Assembly (NCBI RefSeq): GCF_011764425.1 | Contig: NZ_BLPF01000002.1 | Coordinates: 2,108,997-2,172,996 of the forward strand | Direction: 5' to 3' | DNA length: 64,000 nt | DNA from: Phytohabitans houttuyneae | Lineage (GTDB): Bacteria; Actinomycetota; Actinomycetes; Mycobacteriales; Micromonosporaceae | Shown: piece after piece, positions 53,207 to 61,131 of the stretch | How the letters are laid out: each line of letters opens with the position of its first letter | How positions within the stretch are numbered: the first letter of the stretch is position 1 | Translations under genes and position numbers: made by a program | Notes under the pieces: generated by a model | Told to the model about the DNA's origin: nothing | The model's database searches: none | The model's input: the letters and a program-made list of their open reading frames with translations, nothing else

Positions 53207-54589
53207 TCAGCGCCCCCGGTCCATCGAGGACATCCGCCGGTACTCGTCGGGAAGCTCGTGCCCCACCATCTCCGCCGCCTTCTGGATGACCTCGACCAGC
53301 GCGGTGCCCTCGGCGACCTTGCGGTGTGCCTTCAGGTCACCGTCGCGGTAGGCGTTGACAAGCCGCAGCCGCAGCGGGTCCATGTCCAGCGCGCGGGCGA
53401 TCCGGTCCATCTGGGACTCCAGCGCGAAGTCACCGATCGTCACCCCGAAGCCGCGCATGGCGCTCGACGGCGTGCGGTTGGTATAGACGCAGTGGCAGTC
53501 GACCCACACGTTCGGGATCGTGTACGGCCCCGGCATGTGCGCCGCCGCCTTCGTCGTGCCGTACGGGCTGTGCCGCGAGTACGCGCCGGCGTCCACATAG
53601 AGCGTGACCTTGCGGCCGGTGATGCGGCCGTCGGCCATCACCGCGTCCTTGATGTAGATGCGCTCGGCCGCGCGCGGGGAGGAGACCTGCATCTCCTCGT
53701 ACCGGCTGTACACGTACTTGACCGGCCGGCGGGTCAGCATAGCGGCGACGCAGGCGACCGGCTCGACCGCGATGTCGACCTTGCCGCCGAAGCCGCCGCC
53801 GACGGTGCCGCCCACGATGCGCAGCTTGTTGAACGGCGTGCCGAGGATCAGCGCCGTGTTGTCGAGCGTGAAGAAGCACGCCTGCGTGTCGGAGTGGATG
53901 CGCAACCGGCCGTCCGGCTGCGGCACCACGATGCAGCCGGTGGTCTCGGTGGGCGCGTGCTCGATCGGCGCGGACTGGTACCGCCACTCGAAGACGTGGT
54001 CCGCGGCCGCGAACGCCGCCTCCACGTCGCCGAACCGGATCCGCCGGCAGTGGTGCCCTTCGTAGGTGAAGTAGTTGTTGCCGTGGTACTCGTTGACGAT
54101 CGGCGCCCCCTCGGCGAGCGCCTCCTCCACGTCGAAGACCGCGGGCAGCTCCTCGTACGTCACCTTGACCCGGGCGGCGCCCTCGTGCGCGGCCGCCTCG
54201 GTCTCGGCGACCACCGCGCAGATGGGCTCGCCGAGGTAGCGCACCTTCCCCTCGGCCAGCACCGGCTCGTCGTCCGGCTCGACGCCGATCAGCTTGAGCG
54301 GGGTGAAGACGTTGTGGGGGATGTCGGCGTGGGTCAGGATCCGCACCACGCCGGGCACCGCGAGCGCCTCGCTCAGGTCGACGTCGAGGATGCGGGCGTG
54401 GTGCCGGGCCGAGCGGTGCATCTTGAGGTGGAGCAGGTCCGGCGGGTTGAGGTCCTCGAAGAAGGCGGTGCGCCCGGTGACGTGGCCGAGCGCGTCCGAG
54501 CGCTGCACGACCGAGCCGATCACCGTGAAGTCCTCGGCCGGCGCGTCCGGGAAGTACGTGCGGTCCACCGGTACCGTTTTGTACCTCAC
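53207..54589 (-). CDS. Molybdenum hydroxylase large subunit, N-terminal half
   Basis: 460 residues from a GTG overlapping the Fe-S gene stop. Contains the aldehyde oxidase a/b hammerhead (GHVTGRTAFFEDLNPPDLLH, YLGEPICAVVAET) and the first MoCo-binding domain with GGTVGGGFGGKVDIAVEP and SSAMRGFGVT. AMRGFG fits xanthine dehydrogenase-type enzymes and differs from the AYxCSFR loop of true CO dehydrogenase. It ends DEYRRMSSMDRGR. Substrate unknown. Confidence 0.86.
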   Translation of the reverse strand: MRYKTVPVDRTYFPDAPAEDFTVIGSVVQRSDALGHVTGRTAFFEDLNPPDLLHLKMHRSARHHARILDVDLSEALAVPGVVRILTHADIPHNVFTPLKLIGVEPDDEPVLAEGKVRYLGEPICAVVAETEAAAHEGAARVKVTYEELPAVFDVEEALAEGAPIVNEYHGNNYFTYEGHHCRRIRFGDVEAAFAAADHVFEWRYQSAPIEHAPTETTGCIVVPQPDGRLRIHSDTQACFFTLDNTALILGTPFNKLRIVGGTVGGGFGGKVDIAVEPVACVAAMLTRRPVKYVYSRYEEMQVSSPRAAERIYIKDAVMADGRITGRKVTLYVDAGAYSRHSPYGTTKAAAHMPGPYTIPNVWVDCHCVYTNRTPSSAMRGFGVTIGDFALESQMDRIARALDMDPLRLRLVNAYRDGDLKAHRKVAEGTALVEVIQKAAEMVGHELPDEYRRMSSMDRGR

Positions 54590-55059
54590 GACTTCCGCCT
54601 CGCCGCCGCGTCGAGGATCGCGTCGACGATCGGGCCGTAGCCGGTGCAGCGGCACACGTTGCCGCTGATCGCCTCGACCACCTCGTCCCGGGTCGGCTCC
54701 GGGTTGCGGTCCAGCAGCGCCTCCGCCGCCATGATCATGCCGGCGGTGCAGAAGCCGCACTGGGTGGCGAACCCCTCCAGGAACGCGCTCTGCACCTCGT
54801 CGAGCTCGCCGTCGCGGCCCACCCCTTCGAGCGTCCGCACCGAGGCGCCGTCGACGGTCTCCACCGCGACGAGGCAGGACATCACCGGCCGGCCGTCGAG
54901 CAGCACGGTGCAGGTGCCGCAGCTGCCCTGCGCGCATCCCCGCTTGGCGGCCATGAGGCCGAGCGTGTCGCGCAGGCTGGACAGCAGCGAGGTGCCCGGC
55001 GCGGCGAGGAACTCCCGCGACCGTTCGTTGACGCGGAGGTTGACGACCTGTGAGGCCAT
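54586..55059 (-). CDS. Molybdenum hydroxylase Fe-S subunit
   Basis: 157 residues. Two [2Fe-2S] sites are complete: CAQGSCGTCTVLLDG plus SCLVAVET, and CGFCTAGMIM with CRCTGYGPIVDAIL. ATG at 55059 (MASQVVNLRVN) lies one base after the FAD-gene stop; upstream in-frame extension lacks support. It passes electrons from the Mo site to the FAD subunit. Confidence 0.93.
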   Translation of the reverse strand: MASQVVNLRVNERSREFLAAPGTSLLSSLRDTLGLMAAKRGCAQGSCGTCTVLLDGRPVMSCLVAVETVDGASVRTLEGVGRDGELDEVQSAFLEGFATQCGFCTAGMIMAAEALLDRNPEPTRDEVVEAISGNVCRCTGYGPIVDAILDAAARRKS

Positions 55060-55060
55060 G

Positions 55061-55885
55061 TCACGCCCTCTCTGACGGGTCGGCCTGGCCGAGGAACGCC
55101 CGGCGCAGGTGCACCGGCAGGACACGCGTGCGGTACCACGCGCTGGCGTAGCTGTCGTCGAACGGGGCGATGTCGGCGCGCGCCGCCCGTCCCGCCTCCT
55201 CCAGCACGTCCGTCGAAAGTGGACGTCCGATGAGGACCCGCTCGGCCGAGGCGGCGCGGACCGGCCGGGGTGCCACGCCGCCTAGCGCGATCCGCGCGGA
55301 CGTCACGACCCCGCCGGCCGAGCCCACCACCGCGGCCACCGCGACGATGGCGGCCGAGTTCAGCTTGCGGCGCATCGCCTTGTAGTAGAACCACGTGCCC
55401 GCCGCCGGCACGGCCAGCCGGACGGCCGTGACCACCTCGCCCGGCGCGACGCCGCCGGCGAGCACCGCTTCGACGGGCACCTCGCGCCCGCCGTCCGGGC
55501 CGGCCACCTCGACGGTGGCGTCCAGCGCGAGCAGGCACACCGCGAGGTCGCCGTAGGGCTGTGGCACGAAGAGGTTGCCGCCGACCGTGGCCAGGTTGCG
55601 GATCGTGGGTGACGCGACGCTGCGCGCCGCGCCGCGCAGGAACGCCAGCTCGGCGCTCTCCTCGACCTCGGTCAGCGTCGTGGTCGCGCCGACCCGGGCG
55701 ACCGCGCCGTCGAGGCTGATGCCGCCGATGCCCGCGCGGCGCAGGCTCACCAGCTCGGGGGAGCCGGGCGAACCGCTGTTGACCTGGGCCATCACCACGG
55801 TGCCGCCGGCCATCAGCCGGCCGCCGGCGGCGGCGTGGCCGAGCGCGGCCGCGAGGGAGTCCGGAGTACGCACTGCCGTGATCAT
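55061..55885 (-). CDS. Molybdenum hydroxylase FAD subunit
   Basis: 274 residues. RLMAGGTVVMAQVNSG (FAD-binding loop), ASPTIRNLATVGGNLFVPQP (second loop), and a CO-dehydrogenase flavoprotein C-terminal domain. First gene of the operon, starting 100 bases from the divergent GntR regulator. It oxidises the Fe-S subunit and passes electrons on. Confidence 0.91.
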   Translation of the reverse strand: MITAVRTPDSLAAALGHAAAGGRLMAGGTVVMAQVNSGSPGSPELVSLRRAGIGGISLDGAVARVGATTTLTEVEESAELAFLRGAARSVASPTIRNLATVGGNLFVPQPYGDLAVCLLALDATVEVAGPDGGREVPVEAVLAGGVAPGEVVTAVRLAVPAAGTWFYYKAMRRKLNSAAIVAVAAVVGSAGGVVTSARIALGGVAPRPVRAASAERVLIGRPLSTDVLEEAGRAARADIAPFDDSYASAWYRTRVLPVHLRRAFLGQADPSERA

Positions 55886-55900
55886 TTGGAGCGCCTCCTC

Positions 55901-55920
55901 ACCGACTATCGATAATCGGT
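55901..55920. promoter_or_regulatory. GntR operator candidate
   Basis: ACCGACTATCGATAATCGGT is a 20-base palindrome with one mismatch, between the divergent FAD-subunit and GntR genes. Confidence 0.65.
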
Positions 55921-55984
55921 TACGCGGACGTTACGGCCGCGTGCCTCGCCGCGTCAAGGTCGGCCGCGTGGTTACGATGGCGCC

Positions 55985-56689
55985 ATGACCCCCGACGAGC
56001 CCGGGGCGCCGCCGGCGCCCGAGGTCACTCCGCTGGTGACGCGCATGACGCTGTCGCAGCAGATCCGCGAGGCGCTCGTCGTCCGCATCGTCTCCGGCGA
56101 GATCCAGCCCGGCGAGCGGTTGGTGGAGACCAGGATCGCCGCGATGTACGGCACGAGCCAGGCACCCGTCCGCGAGGCCCTCCGCGAGCTGGAGGCGATG
56201 CGGATGGTGGAGACGCGGCCGCGGCGCGGGACGTTCGTGCGGCACTTCGTGCAGCAGACGCTCCGCGAGAGCTACGTGGTCCGCGCCGCCCTGGAGGAGA
56301 CCGCGACCCGGCTCGCCATGCTGGCCGGCACGGTGCCCGTCGACGCCCTGCGCGCCGAGGTCAAGGCGATGCGCGCCGCCGCCCGCACCGGCGACGCCGC
56401 GGCCGCCGCGCGGGCGAGCGTGGCGTTCCACCGGCACATCGTCGACGCCGCGCACAACGAGCTGCTGAAGCTCTCGTGGGAGGCGCTGCAGATCGAGGCC
56501 CGCACCTCGGTGACGATGGTGGCGGCCGAGGTGAAGCTGCGGGACATCGCCCGCGACCACGCCGACCTGCTCAGGTCCATTGAGGACGGCGACCTGGAGA
56601 CGGCCTGCAAGCACGCGCGCGACCACCAGTGGCACTACGCCGACCTGCCGCACGACGCCCACGGCCGGTCGCGCCGCCAGGTCAGCTGA
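55985..56689 (+). CDS. GntR-family regulator, FadR/FCD type
   Basis: 234 residues. N-terminal winged helix IREALVVRIVSGEIQPGERL, MYGTSQAPVREALRELEAM; C-terminal FCD ligand domain with AFHRHIVDAAHNELL. FCD regulators usually respond to small organic acids. The palindrome at 55901 between it and the molybdenum hydroxylase operon suggests it controls that operon. Confidence 0.92.
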   Translation: MTPDEPGAPPAPEVTPLVTRMTLSQQIREALVVRIVSGEIQPGERLVETRIAAMYGTSQAPVREALRELEAMRMVETRPRRGTFVRHFVQQTLRESYVVRAALEETATRLAMLAGTVPVDALRAEVKAMRAAARTGDAAAAARASVAFHRHIVDAAHNELLKLSWEALQIEARTSVTMVAAEVKLRDIARDHADLLRSIEDGDLETACKHARDHQWHYADLPHDAHGRSRRQVS

Positions 56690-56845
56690 GCGTTTGCGAC
56701 GCCTGGGCCGGTCTTCGAGCGACCTGTCGAGGCGAGCCGGGAGCCGGGCGGCGGTCTGGCAGGAATCTCGAAAGCAGGATCTGGAACATCTTTCGCGGTC
56801 AGGGTGAGGCGTCCGCGGTGGGCGACCTCACCCCGGGCCTGTTGA

Positions 56846-56867
56846 GATCGTGGTCGTTTGCTGCCCC
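56846..56867. repeat. Repeat family B, half copy
   Basis: GATCGTGGTCGTTTGCTGCC only; the inverted arm seen at 20950 and 28879 is missing, as if truncated. Confidence 0.75.
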
Positions 56868-56900
56868 GACCGTTGGCTGTGAGCCGCCGCCATGCCCGCG

Positions 56901-56935
56901 GTTGCCGCCTCACCCTCCGCGGTCGCCCAGCTCAA
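56901..56935 (-). repeat. Repeat family C, partial reversed copy
   Basis: GCCGCCTCACCCTCCGCGG followed by CAGCTCAACCC matches the reversed left end of family C and the sequence just upstream of copies 2 and 3. Confidence 0.65.
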
Positions 56936-56956
56936 CCCAGGAGCCCGCACCGGCAG

Positions 56957-57001
56957 ATCTTGGCAAGTTAGCGTCGAAATATCGCGCTAACTGACCAAGA
57001 T
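56957..57001. terminator. A/T-rich hairpin
   Basis: ATCTTGGCAAGTTAGCG pairs with CGCTAACTGACCAAGAT around a 9- to 11-base loop. It stands out by composition and lies between the converging GntR and GDPD genes. Confidence 0.55.
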
Positions 57002-57130
57002 TCGAAGCTCGCACCGCCGGCACCTGATCGGCAGTCACCGACCGCGACGACGGAGCCCGCCGACCGGTTCGCGGGTGGTGCGGGCCGGGGCGGCCGTGCT
57101 CGGAAGCGCCCGCGGCCCGCACCGGCAGTG

Positions 57131-58144
57131 CTACCCGCAGGGGTCGGTGCCTGGAGTGCCGGGACGGGCGATGCCGCGCTCGTCGAGGAGGCGTTCCATG
57201 CGGGCGGGCCAGGACGACATCAGGCCGTCGGCGCAGGCGTCGATCAGCGTGTTGTACGTGGCCTCGTCCTCCGGGGCGGTGCCGCTGAACCACACGTGCA
57301 CCGCGTAGCCGTCGGCGTGCGCGCGGGCGATGAACGCCGGCGTGGCGATCGGGACGCCCTGGTACGTGACCGGCACCTGGAGCGCGACCGTGCCGTCGAT
57401 CGGCCGCACGCCGGCGAAGAAGTAGCTGGTCAGGCCCTGCAGCCCGGGCGCCAGCGCGACCTTCGGCGCCAGCCGGTGGAACTCGGCCACCGCGGCGTCG
57501 TTGAACGAGGTCACGATCACGTCGCGGGTGCGGCCGGCCTTGGTGAGCAGGCCGGCCAGCAGGCGGGCGTTGCGCAGGAACGACTCGGTGTCGGCGTCGG
57601 TGGTGCCCTTGATCTCGATGCTGAGCGGCACGTACCGGAAGGTCCGCAGCACGTCGCGCACCGTCGGGATCACGAAGTCGGTCGCGTGGTAGCCGCGCGG
57701 TGGGCGCTTGTCGTGGGTGCGGACGCCGCGCAGCGGGTACGACTCCGGCGGCAGTCCGGGCACGGCGTTGCGACCCGGCACGAAGTTGTACGCCGCGTCG
57801 AGGGCGCGCAGCTCGCGGTAGGTCTTGTCGCGGATCAGCCCGGTGCCGTCGGTGGTGCGGTCGACGGACGCGTCGTGGCTGGCCACGAGCACACCGTCCA
57901 CAGTCGAGTGAACGTCGAACTCCAGCACGTCGGCGCCGAGGCGGACCGCGCGGCGGAAAGCGTACATCGTATTGGAGGGCGCCTCGCTTTCGCCGCCCTG
58001 GTGTGCGATGTGGACGAACGGTTTGTCGAGCCAGTTTTCGCCCCGCCGGCCGGCCTCCGCCGGGGCGGCGCCGAGTGCGAGCAGGGTCAACGGCGCCAGC
58101 GTAATCGCGGCGATGCGCCGGGATAGTGGGGTAACGCGCATCAT
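57131..58144 (-). CDS. Secreted glycerophosphodiester phosphodiesterase
   Basis: 337 residues. Signal peptide (to about residue 30), then the GDPD barrel: FVHIAHQGGESEAPSNTMYA, GADVLEFDVHSTVDGVLVAS and HDASVDRTTDGTG carry the catalytic His and metal residues; PLSIEIKGT and GYAVHVWFSG are later family blocks. It releases glycerol phosphate from deacylated phospholipids or teichoic acids outside the cell. ATG at 58144 is preferred; ATG 58141 is adjacent. It is divergent from the secreted hydrolase across a CebR-like operator. Confidence 0.9.
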   Translation of the reverse strand: MMRVTPLSRRIAAITLAPLTLLALGAAPAEAGRRGENWLDKPFVHIAHQGGESEAPSNTMYAFRRAVRLGADVLEFDVHSTVDGVLVASHDASVDRTTDGTGLIRDKTYRELRALDAAYNFVPGRNAVPGLPPESYPLRGVRTHDKRPPRGYHATDFVIPTVRDVLRTFRYVPLSIEIKGTTDADTESFLRNARLLAGLLTKAGRTRDVIVTSFNDAAVAEFHRLAPKVALAPGLQGLTSYFFAGVRPIDGTVALQVPVTYQGVPIATPAFIARAHADGYAVHVWFSGTAPEDEATYNTLIDACADGLMSSWPARMERLLDERGIARPGTPGTDPCG

Positions 58145-58184
58145 CACAGTATGCGCATTGATCGAAGTGTAAGCGCACACTAGA

Positions 58185-58215
58185 CTCCCACCGCTGGGAG
58201 CGCTCCCGAGCGCTC
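58185..58215. promoter_or_regulatory. CebR/LacI-like operator cluster
   Basis: CTCCCA-N4-TGGGAGCGCTCCCGAG and CGAGCGCTC: a near-consensus TGGGAGCGCTCCCA site (58195-58208), preceded by an inverted half-site and followed by a second GAGCGCTC palindrome. It sits between two divergent secreted-enzyme genes. Confidence 0.65.
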
Positions 58216-58248
58216 ATGGGCACAACCGAATACACGGGGGAGTAGCCG

Positions 58249-60588
58249 ATGCGCATCGGCAGAGCCGTCTTGTCCGCGACGGTCACATTTGCGTTATTAA
58301 TTGGCGGCGGTGGCGCCGCGTGGGCGGGACCAGGTGGATCGCCGCCCGACGGCTGGGACCTGAAGAAGACCGACTCCGGGTACACGCTGACCTGGCACGC
58401 CCCGGCGCCGGTGCCGGTCGGTGGCGCGCTGGTCGGCTTCTACGCAGGCGACCGCCTGCTCGGCCACCCGGCCACCGCGCCGGACCGCCGCAGCCTGCGC
58501 CTCACCGTGGCCGGCGCGGCGCCGAGCGACCTCGACGACCTGCGGGTGAAGGCCGGAAACCGGCGGCTGGACGAGGCGGCCGCGGCCGCACCGCGTACCA
58601 ATGCGGCACCGGTCCAGGCGGCGGCGGTCCTGCCGCCCAACCCGGTCGACCCCGGCGTCGCGGGGTCTTTCACCACGATCTCGGGTGAGTACACACTGCC
58701 CGACCTGACGCTGCCGGGCTTCGCCGCGCCGGTGGAGATGCGCGGCTACGTGGTCGCGCCGCAGGGCACGTCGGGCAGCCGGCCGCTGGTGCTGATCCTG
58801 CACGGCCGCTACGCGACCTGCTACCAGGGCACCTCGCCGACGCGGCTGGAGTGGCCGTGCTCGTCCGGCTGGACGCCGATCCCGAGCTTCCGCGGCTTCG
58901 AGCGCACGCAGCAGCTGCTCGCCTCGCAGGGCTACGTGACCGTGTCCATCTCGGCCAACGGCGTCAACGCGCAGGACACCACCGGGCTGCCGCCCACCGA
59001 CGGCGGCGCGCAGGCCCGCTCCTCGCTGGTCCGCACCCACCTGTCCCGCTGGGCGGACTGGGCCGGCAGCGGCCGCCCGTCCGCGCCGGCCATCGTCCGC
59101 TCGGCGCCGGTGCCCGACCTGACGCGCGTGCTGCTCGTCGGCCACTCCCGCGGCGGCGAGGGCGTCAGCCGGGCCGCGCTGGACAGCCTCACCCCGCCGC
59201 CGGCCGGCCAGGACGGGTACACCGGGACGGTGCGCTGGCAGATCCGCGGCCTCGCCATGATCGGCCCGACGCTCACCGGGCAGAACCCGGCTCCGGACGT
59301 GCCGTCGATGGTGATCCTGCCCGGTTGCGACGGCGACGTGAACGATCTGGAGGGCCAGCTGTACGCGGACGCGACGCGCGGTGTCAGCCGCGGGTTCGCC
59401 CTGCACAGCGCGGTGCACGTGACCGGTGCCAACCACAACTACTTCAACACCGAGTGGACGCCGGGCCTGGCCGCGGCGCCGGCGTACGACGACTACCCGA
59501 GCCCGTACGACCCGACGTGCCGGTCGAGCTCGACGCTGCGCCTGACCCCGACGGTGCAGCAGAACGTGGGCGCGACGTACGTCGCCGCGGCGGCGGCCAC
59601 GTTCGTCGCCGGCAACGACCAGGTGCGGCCGCTGATCGACGGCTCGGGCTTCCGCGCCCCGTCGGCCGACCCGGCGGTCATCCTGACCAGCGCGGTGGGC
59701 GGCAACCGGCAGCGGCTGCTGGTGCCGGACACCTCGACCGTGGTGAGCGGTTCGGGCGCCCGCGTGTGCGAGCAGGTGGTGCTGTCCAGCAGCACGACCG
59801 GCTGCGACACGTCGACCTCGCCGAACTTCGTCGCGTTCGAGGGCGTCCGCCCGGAGGCGGGCCGGTACGCGGTGCAGTTCCAGTGGCCGTCGGCGGGCAC
59901 CGTCTACACGGTCCGGCCGCCGAGCCCGGTGTCGATCTCCTCGTCCACCCAGCTGGCGCTGCGGTTGCTCATCGGCGGCGGCACGACGGGCACCCAGCTC
60001 GACGTGGCGATCACCGACAGCTCGGGCCGGCGGGCGGTGCTCGGTTCGGCGACGCTCGACGGGGTGCCGTGGCCGACGCAGACGTACGCCGACTGGGCGC
60101 AGGAGGTCCGCTTCCCGCTGAGCCCGGCCACCTCGGCCGGTCTCAACCTGAGCCAGGTCGCCTCCCTGGAGATCACGCCGCGTACCGCGTCGCTGCGGCC
60201 GGCGTGGCTCGTCGACGCGTGGGGCTGGCGCTCCGGCATCCCCTCGCCGCAGCCGGTCTCGCTGCCCCGCGTCGACCTCGGCGAGCTGACCGTGCAGGAG
60301 GGCAACTCCGGCACGGTGACCTACCAGGTGCCGGCGCGCGTGACCCGCACGAGCAGCACCGGCAGCGGGCAGGTGCGCGTCTTCGTCGTCAACCCGGCGA
60401 CGGGCGCGGCGACGGCGACCGTGGTGAGCGTCCCCTCGGGCAGCACCTCGATCTCCGTCCCGATCCAGGTCACCGGCAACACGACGCCCGGTGACGGCCG
60501 CACCTACCTGGTGGCGGTCAAGCCGGTCACCGGCGTCTTCACCGGCGACGTCTACGGCCAGCTGGTCGTGCAGGACGACGACGCCTAG
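58249..60588 (+). CDS. Large secreted alpha/beta-hydrolase with C-terminal beta domains
   Basis: 779 residues; GGGGGAG ribosome site. Signal peptide cleaved near AAWAGPG. After a beta-sandwich-like 100 residues, the hydrolase part has GYVVAPQGTSGSRPLVLILH, LLVGHSRGGEGVSRAAL (nucleophile Ser) and HVTGANHNYFNTEW (candidate His). The final 90 residues (PRVDLGELTVQEGNSGTVTY, VVQDDDA) look like a Calx-beta module. The substrate is unknown; chlorophyllase/dienelactone-type hydrolases are the nearest recognisable relatives. Probably controlled by the CebR-like site upstream. Confidence 0.82.
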   Translation: MRIGRAVLSATVTFALLIGGGGAAWAGPGGSPPDGWDLKKTDSGYTLTWHAPAPVPVGGALVGFYAGDRLLGHPATAPDRRSLRLTVAGAAPSDLDDLRVKAGNRRLDEAAAAAPRTNAAPVQAAAVLPPNPVDPGVAGSFTTISGEYTLPDLTLPGFAAPVEMRGYVVAPQGTSGSRPLVLILHGRYATCYQGTSPTRLEWPCSSGWTPIPSFRGFERTQQLLASQGYVTVSISANGVNAQDTTGLPPTDGGAQARSSLVRTHLSRWADWAGSGRPSAPAIVRSAPVPDLTRVLLVGHSRGGEGVSRAALDSLTPPPAGQDGYTGTVRWQIRGLAMIGPTLTGQNPAPDVPSMVILPGCDGDVNDLEGQLYADATRGVSRGFALHSAVHVTGANHNYFNTEWTPGLAAAPAYDDYPSPYDPTCRSSSTLRLTPTVQQNVGATYVAAAAATFVAGNDQVRPLIDGSGFRAPSADPAVILTSAVGGNRQRLLVPDTSTVVSGSGARVCEQVVLSSSTTGCDTSTSPNFVAFEGVRPEAGRYAVQFQWPSAGTVYTVRPPSPVSISSSTQLALRLLIGGGTTGTQLDVAITDSSGRRAVLGSATLDGVPWPTQTYADWAQEVRFPLSPATSAGLNLSQVASLEITPRTASLRPAWLVDAWGWRSGIPSPQPVSLPRVDLGELTVQEGNSGTVTYQVPARVTRTSSTGSGQVRVFVVNPATGAATATVVSVPSGSTSISVPIQVTGNTTPGDGRTYLVAVKPVTGVFTGDVYGQLVVQDDDA

Positions 60589-60591
60589 CTC

Positions 60592-61131
60592 TCACCAGGT
60601 CCCCTCCCCGCGGCGGGCCACGCCGCGGGGAGGGGACCCGCCGTACCAGCGGCGTTCGGCCCACGGCTCGACAGCGAGGGCCGCCGCGACCGCGCCGAGC
60701 GCGAGCGCCGTGGCCAGCACGTCGCGCGAGGCCCAGCCGGCGGCGCCGACACCGGCCGCCGCGACCAGCGGACGCAGCAGCGTGCACGGGCCGAGGACCA
60801 GCGCGGCGGCCAGGAAGCGGTGCTGCCAGCGCAGCACGAGGTAGCCGGCGAGGGCCGCGAGGACCAGCCCGGCGAAGGGCAGGTACACCGCCAGCATCGC
60901 CCGCCCCGCCGTCACGTAGGTGGCCAGGCGACCGTCCCGCACGGCCACGTCGAGGAGTGTGACCGCCGCGACGGGCGCGAGCAGGCCCGCGCTGAGCCCG
61001 AGGCCGCGCAGGTGGGCCAGGACGTCGCGATGGCGGTGGCGGATCAGGCCGGTGCGCCCCAGCGAGGAGCGGAAGCCGGCGAACATGCTGTCCAGCAACG
61101 CGAGCGCGGTCAGCGCGGCCGCCTCCCTCAC
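60592..61131 (-). CDS. Polytopic membrane protein
   Basis: 179 residues from a GTG overlapping the methyltransferase stop (GTGA). Four hydrophobic segments; Arg-rich ends. No family recognised. Coupled to the upstream methyltransferase, so they likely act together. Its last ten codons and stop lie within the 60598 hairpin. Confidence 0.7.
   Translation of the reverse strand: MREAAALTALALLDSMFAGFRSSLGRTGLIRHRHRDVLAHLRGLGLSAGLLAPVAAVTLLDVAVRDGRLATYVTAGRAMLAVYLPFAGLVLAALAGYLVLRWQHRFLAAALVLGPCTLLRPLVAAAGVGAAGWASRDVLATALALGAVAAALAVEPWAERRWYGGSPPRGVARRGEGTW
60598..60638. terminator. 18-bp perfect hairpin
   Basis: GGTCCCCTCCCCGCGGCG and CGCCGCGGGGAGGGGACC flank a 5-base loop. It follows the hydrolase stop and encodes the C-terminus of the converging membrane protein, so it is both coding and probably a terminator. 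Confidence 0.75.

Larger units (their letters stand above)
56690..57130. other. Intergenic stretch with repeats
   Basis: No gene seen between two converging genes. It contains a half B copy (56846-56867), a partial reversed C copy (56901-56935) and an A/T-rich hairpin (56957-57001). Confidence 0.7.

Noticed and set aside
53207-55885. True CO dehydrogenase
   Set aside because: The large subunit reads AMRGFG and not the CoxL AYxCSFR loop; a xanthine-dehydrogenase-type hydroxylase is favoured.
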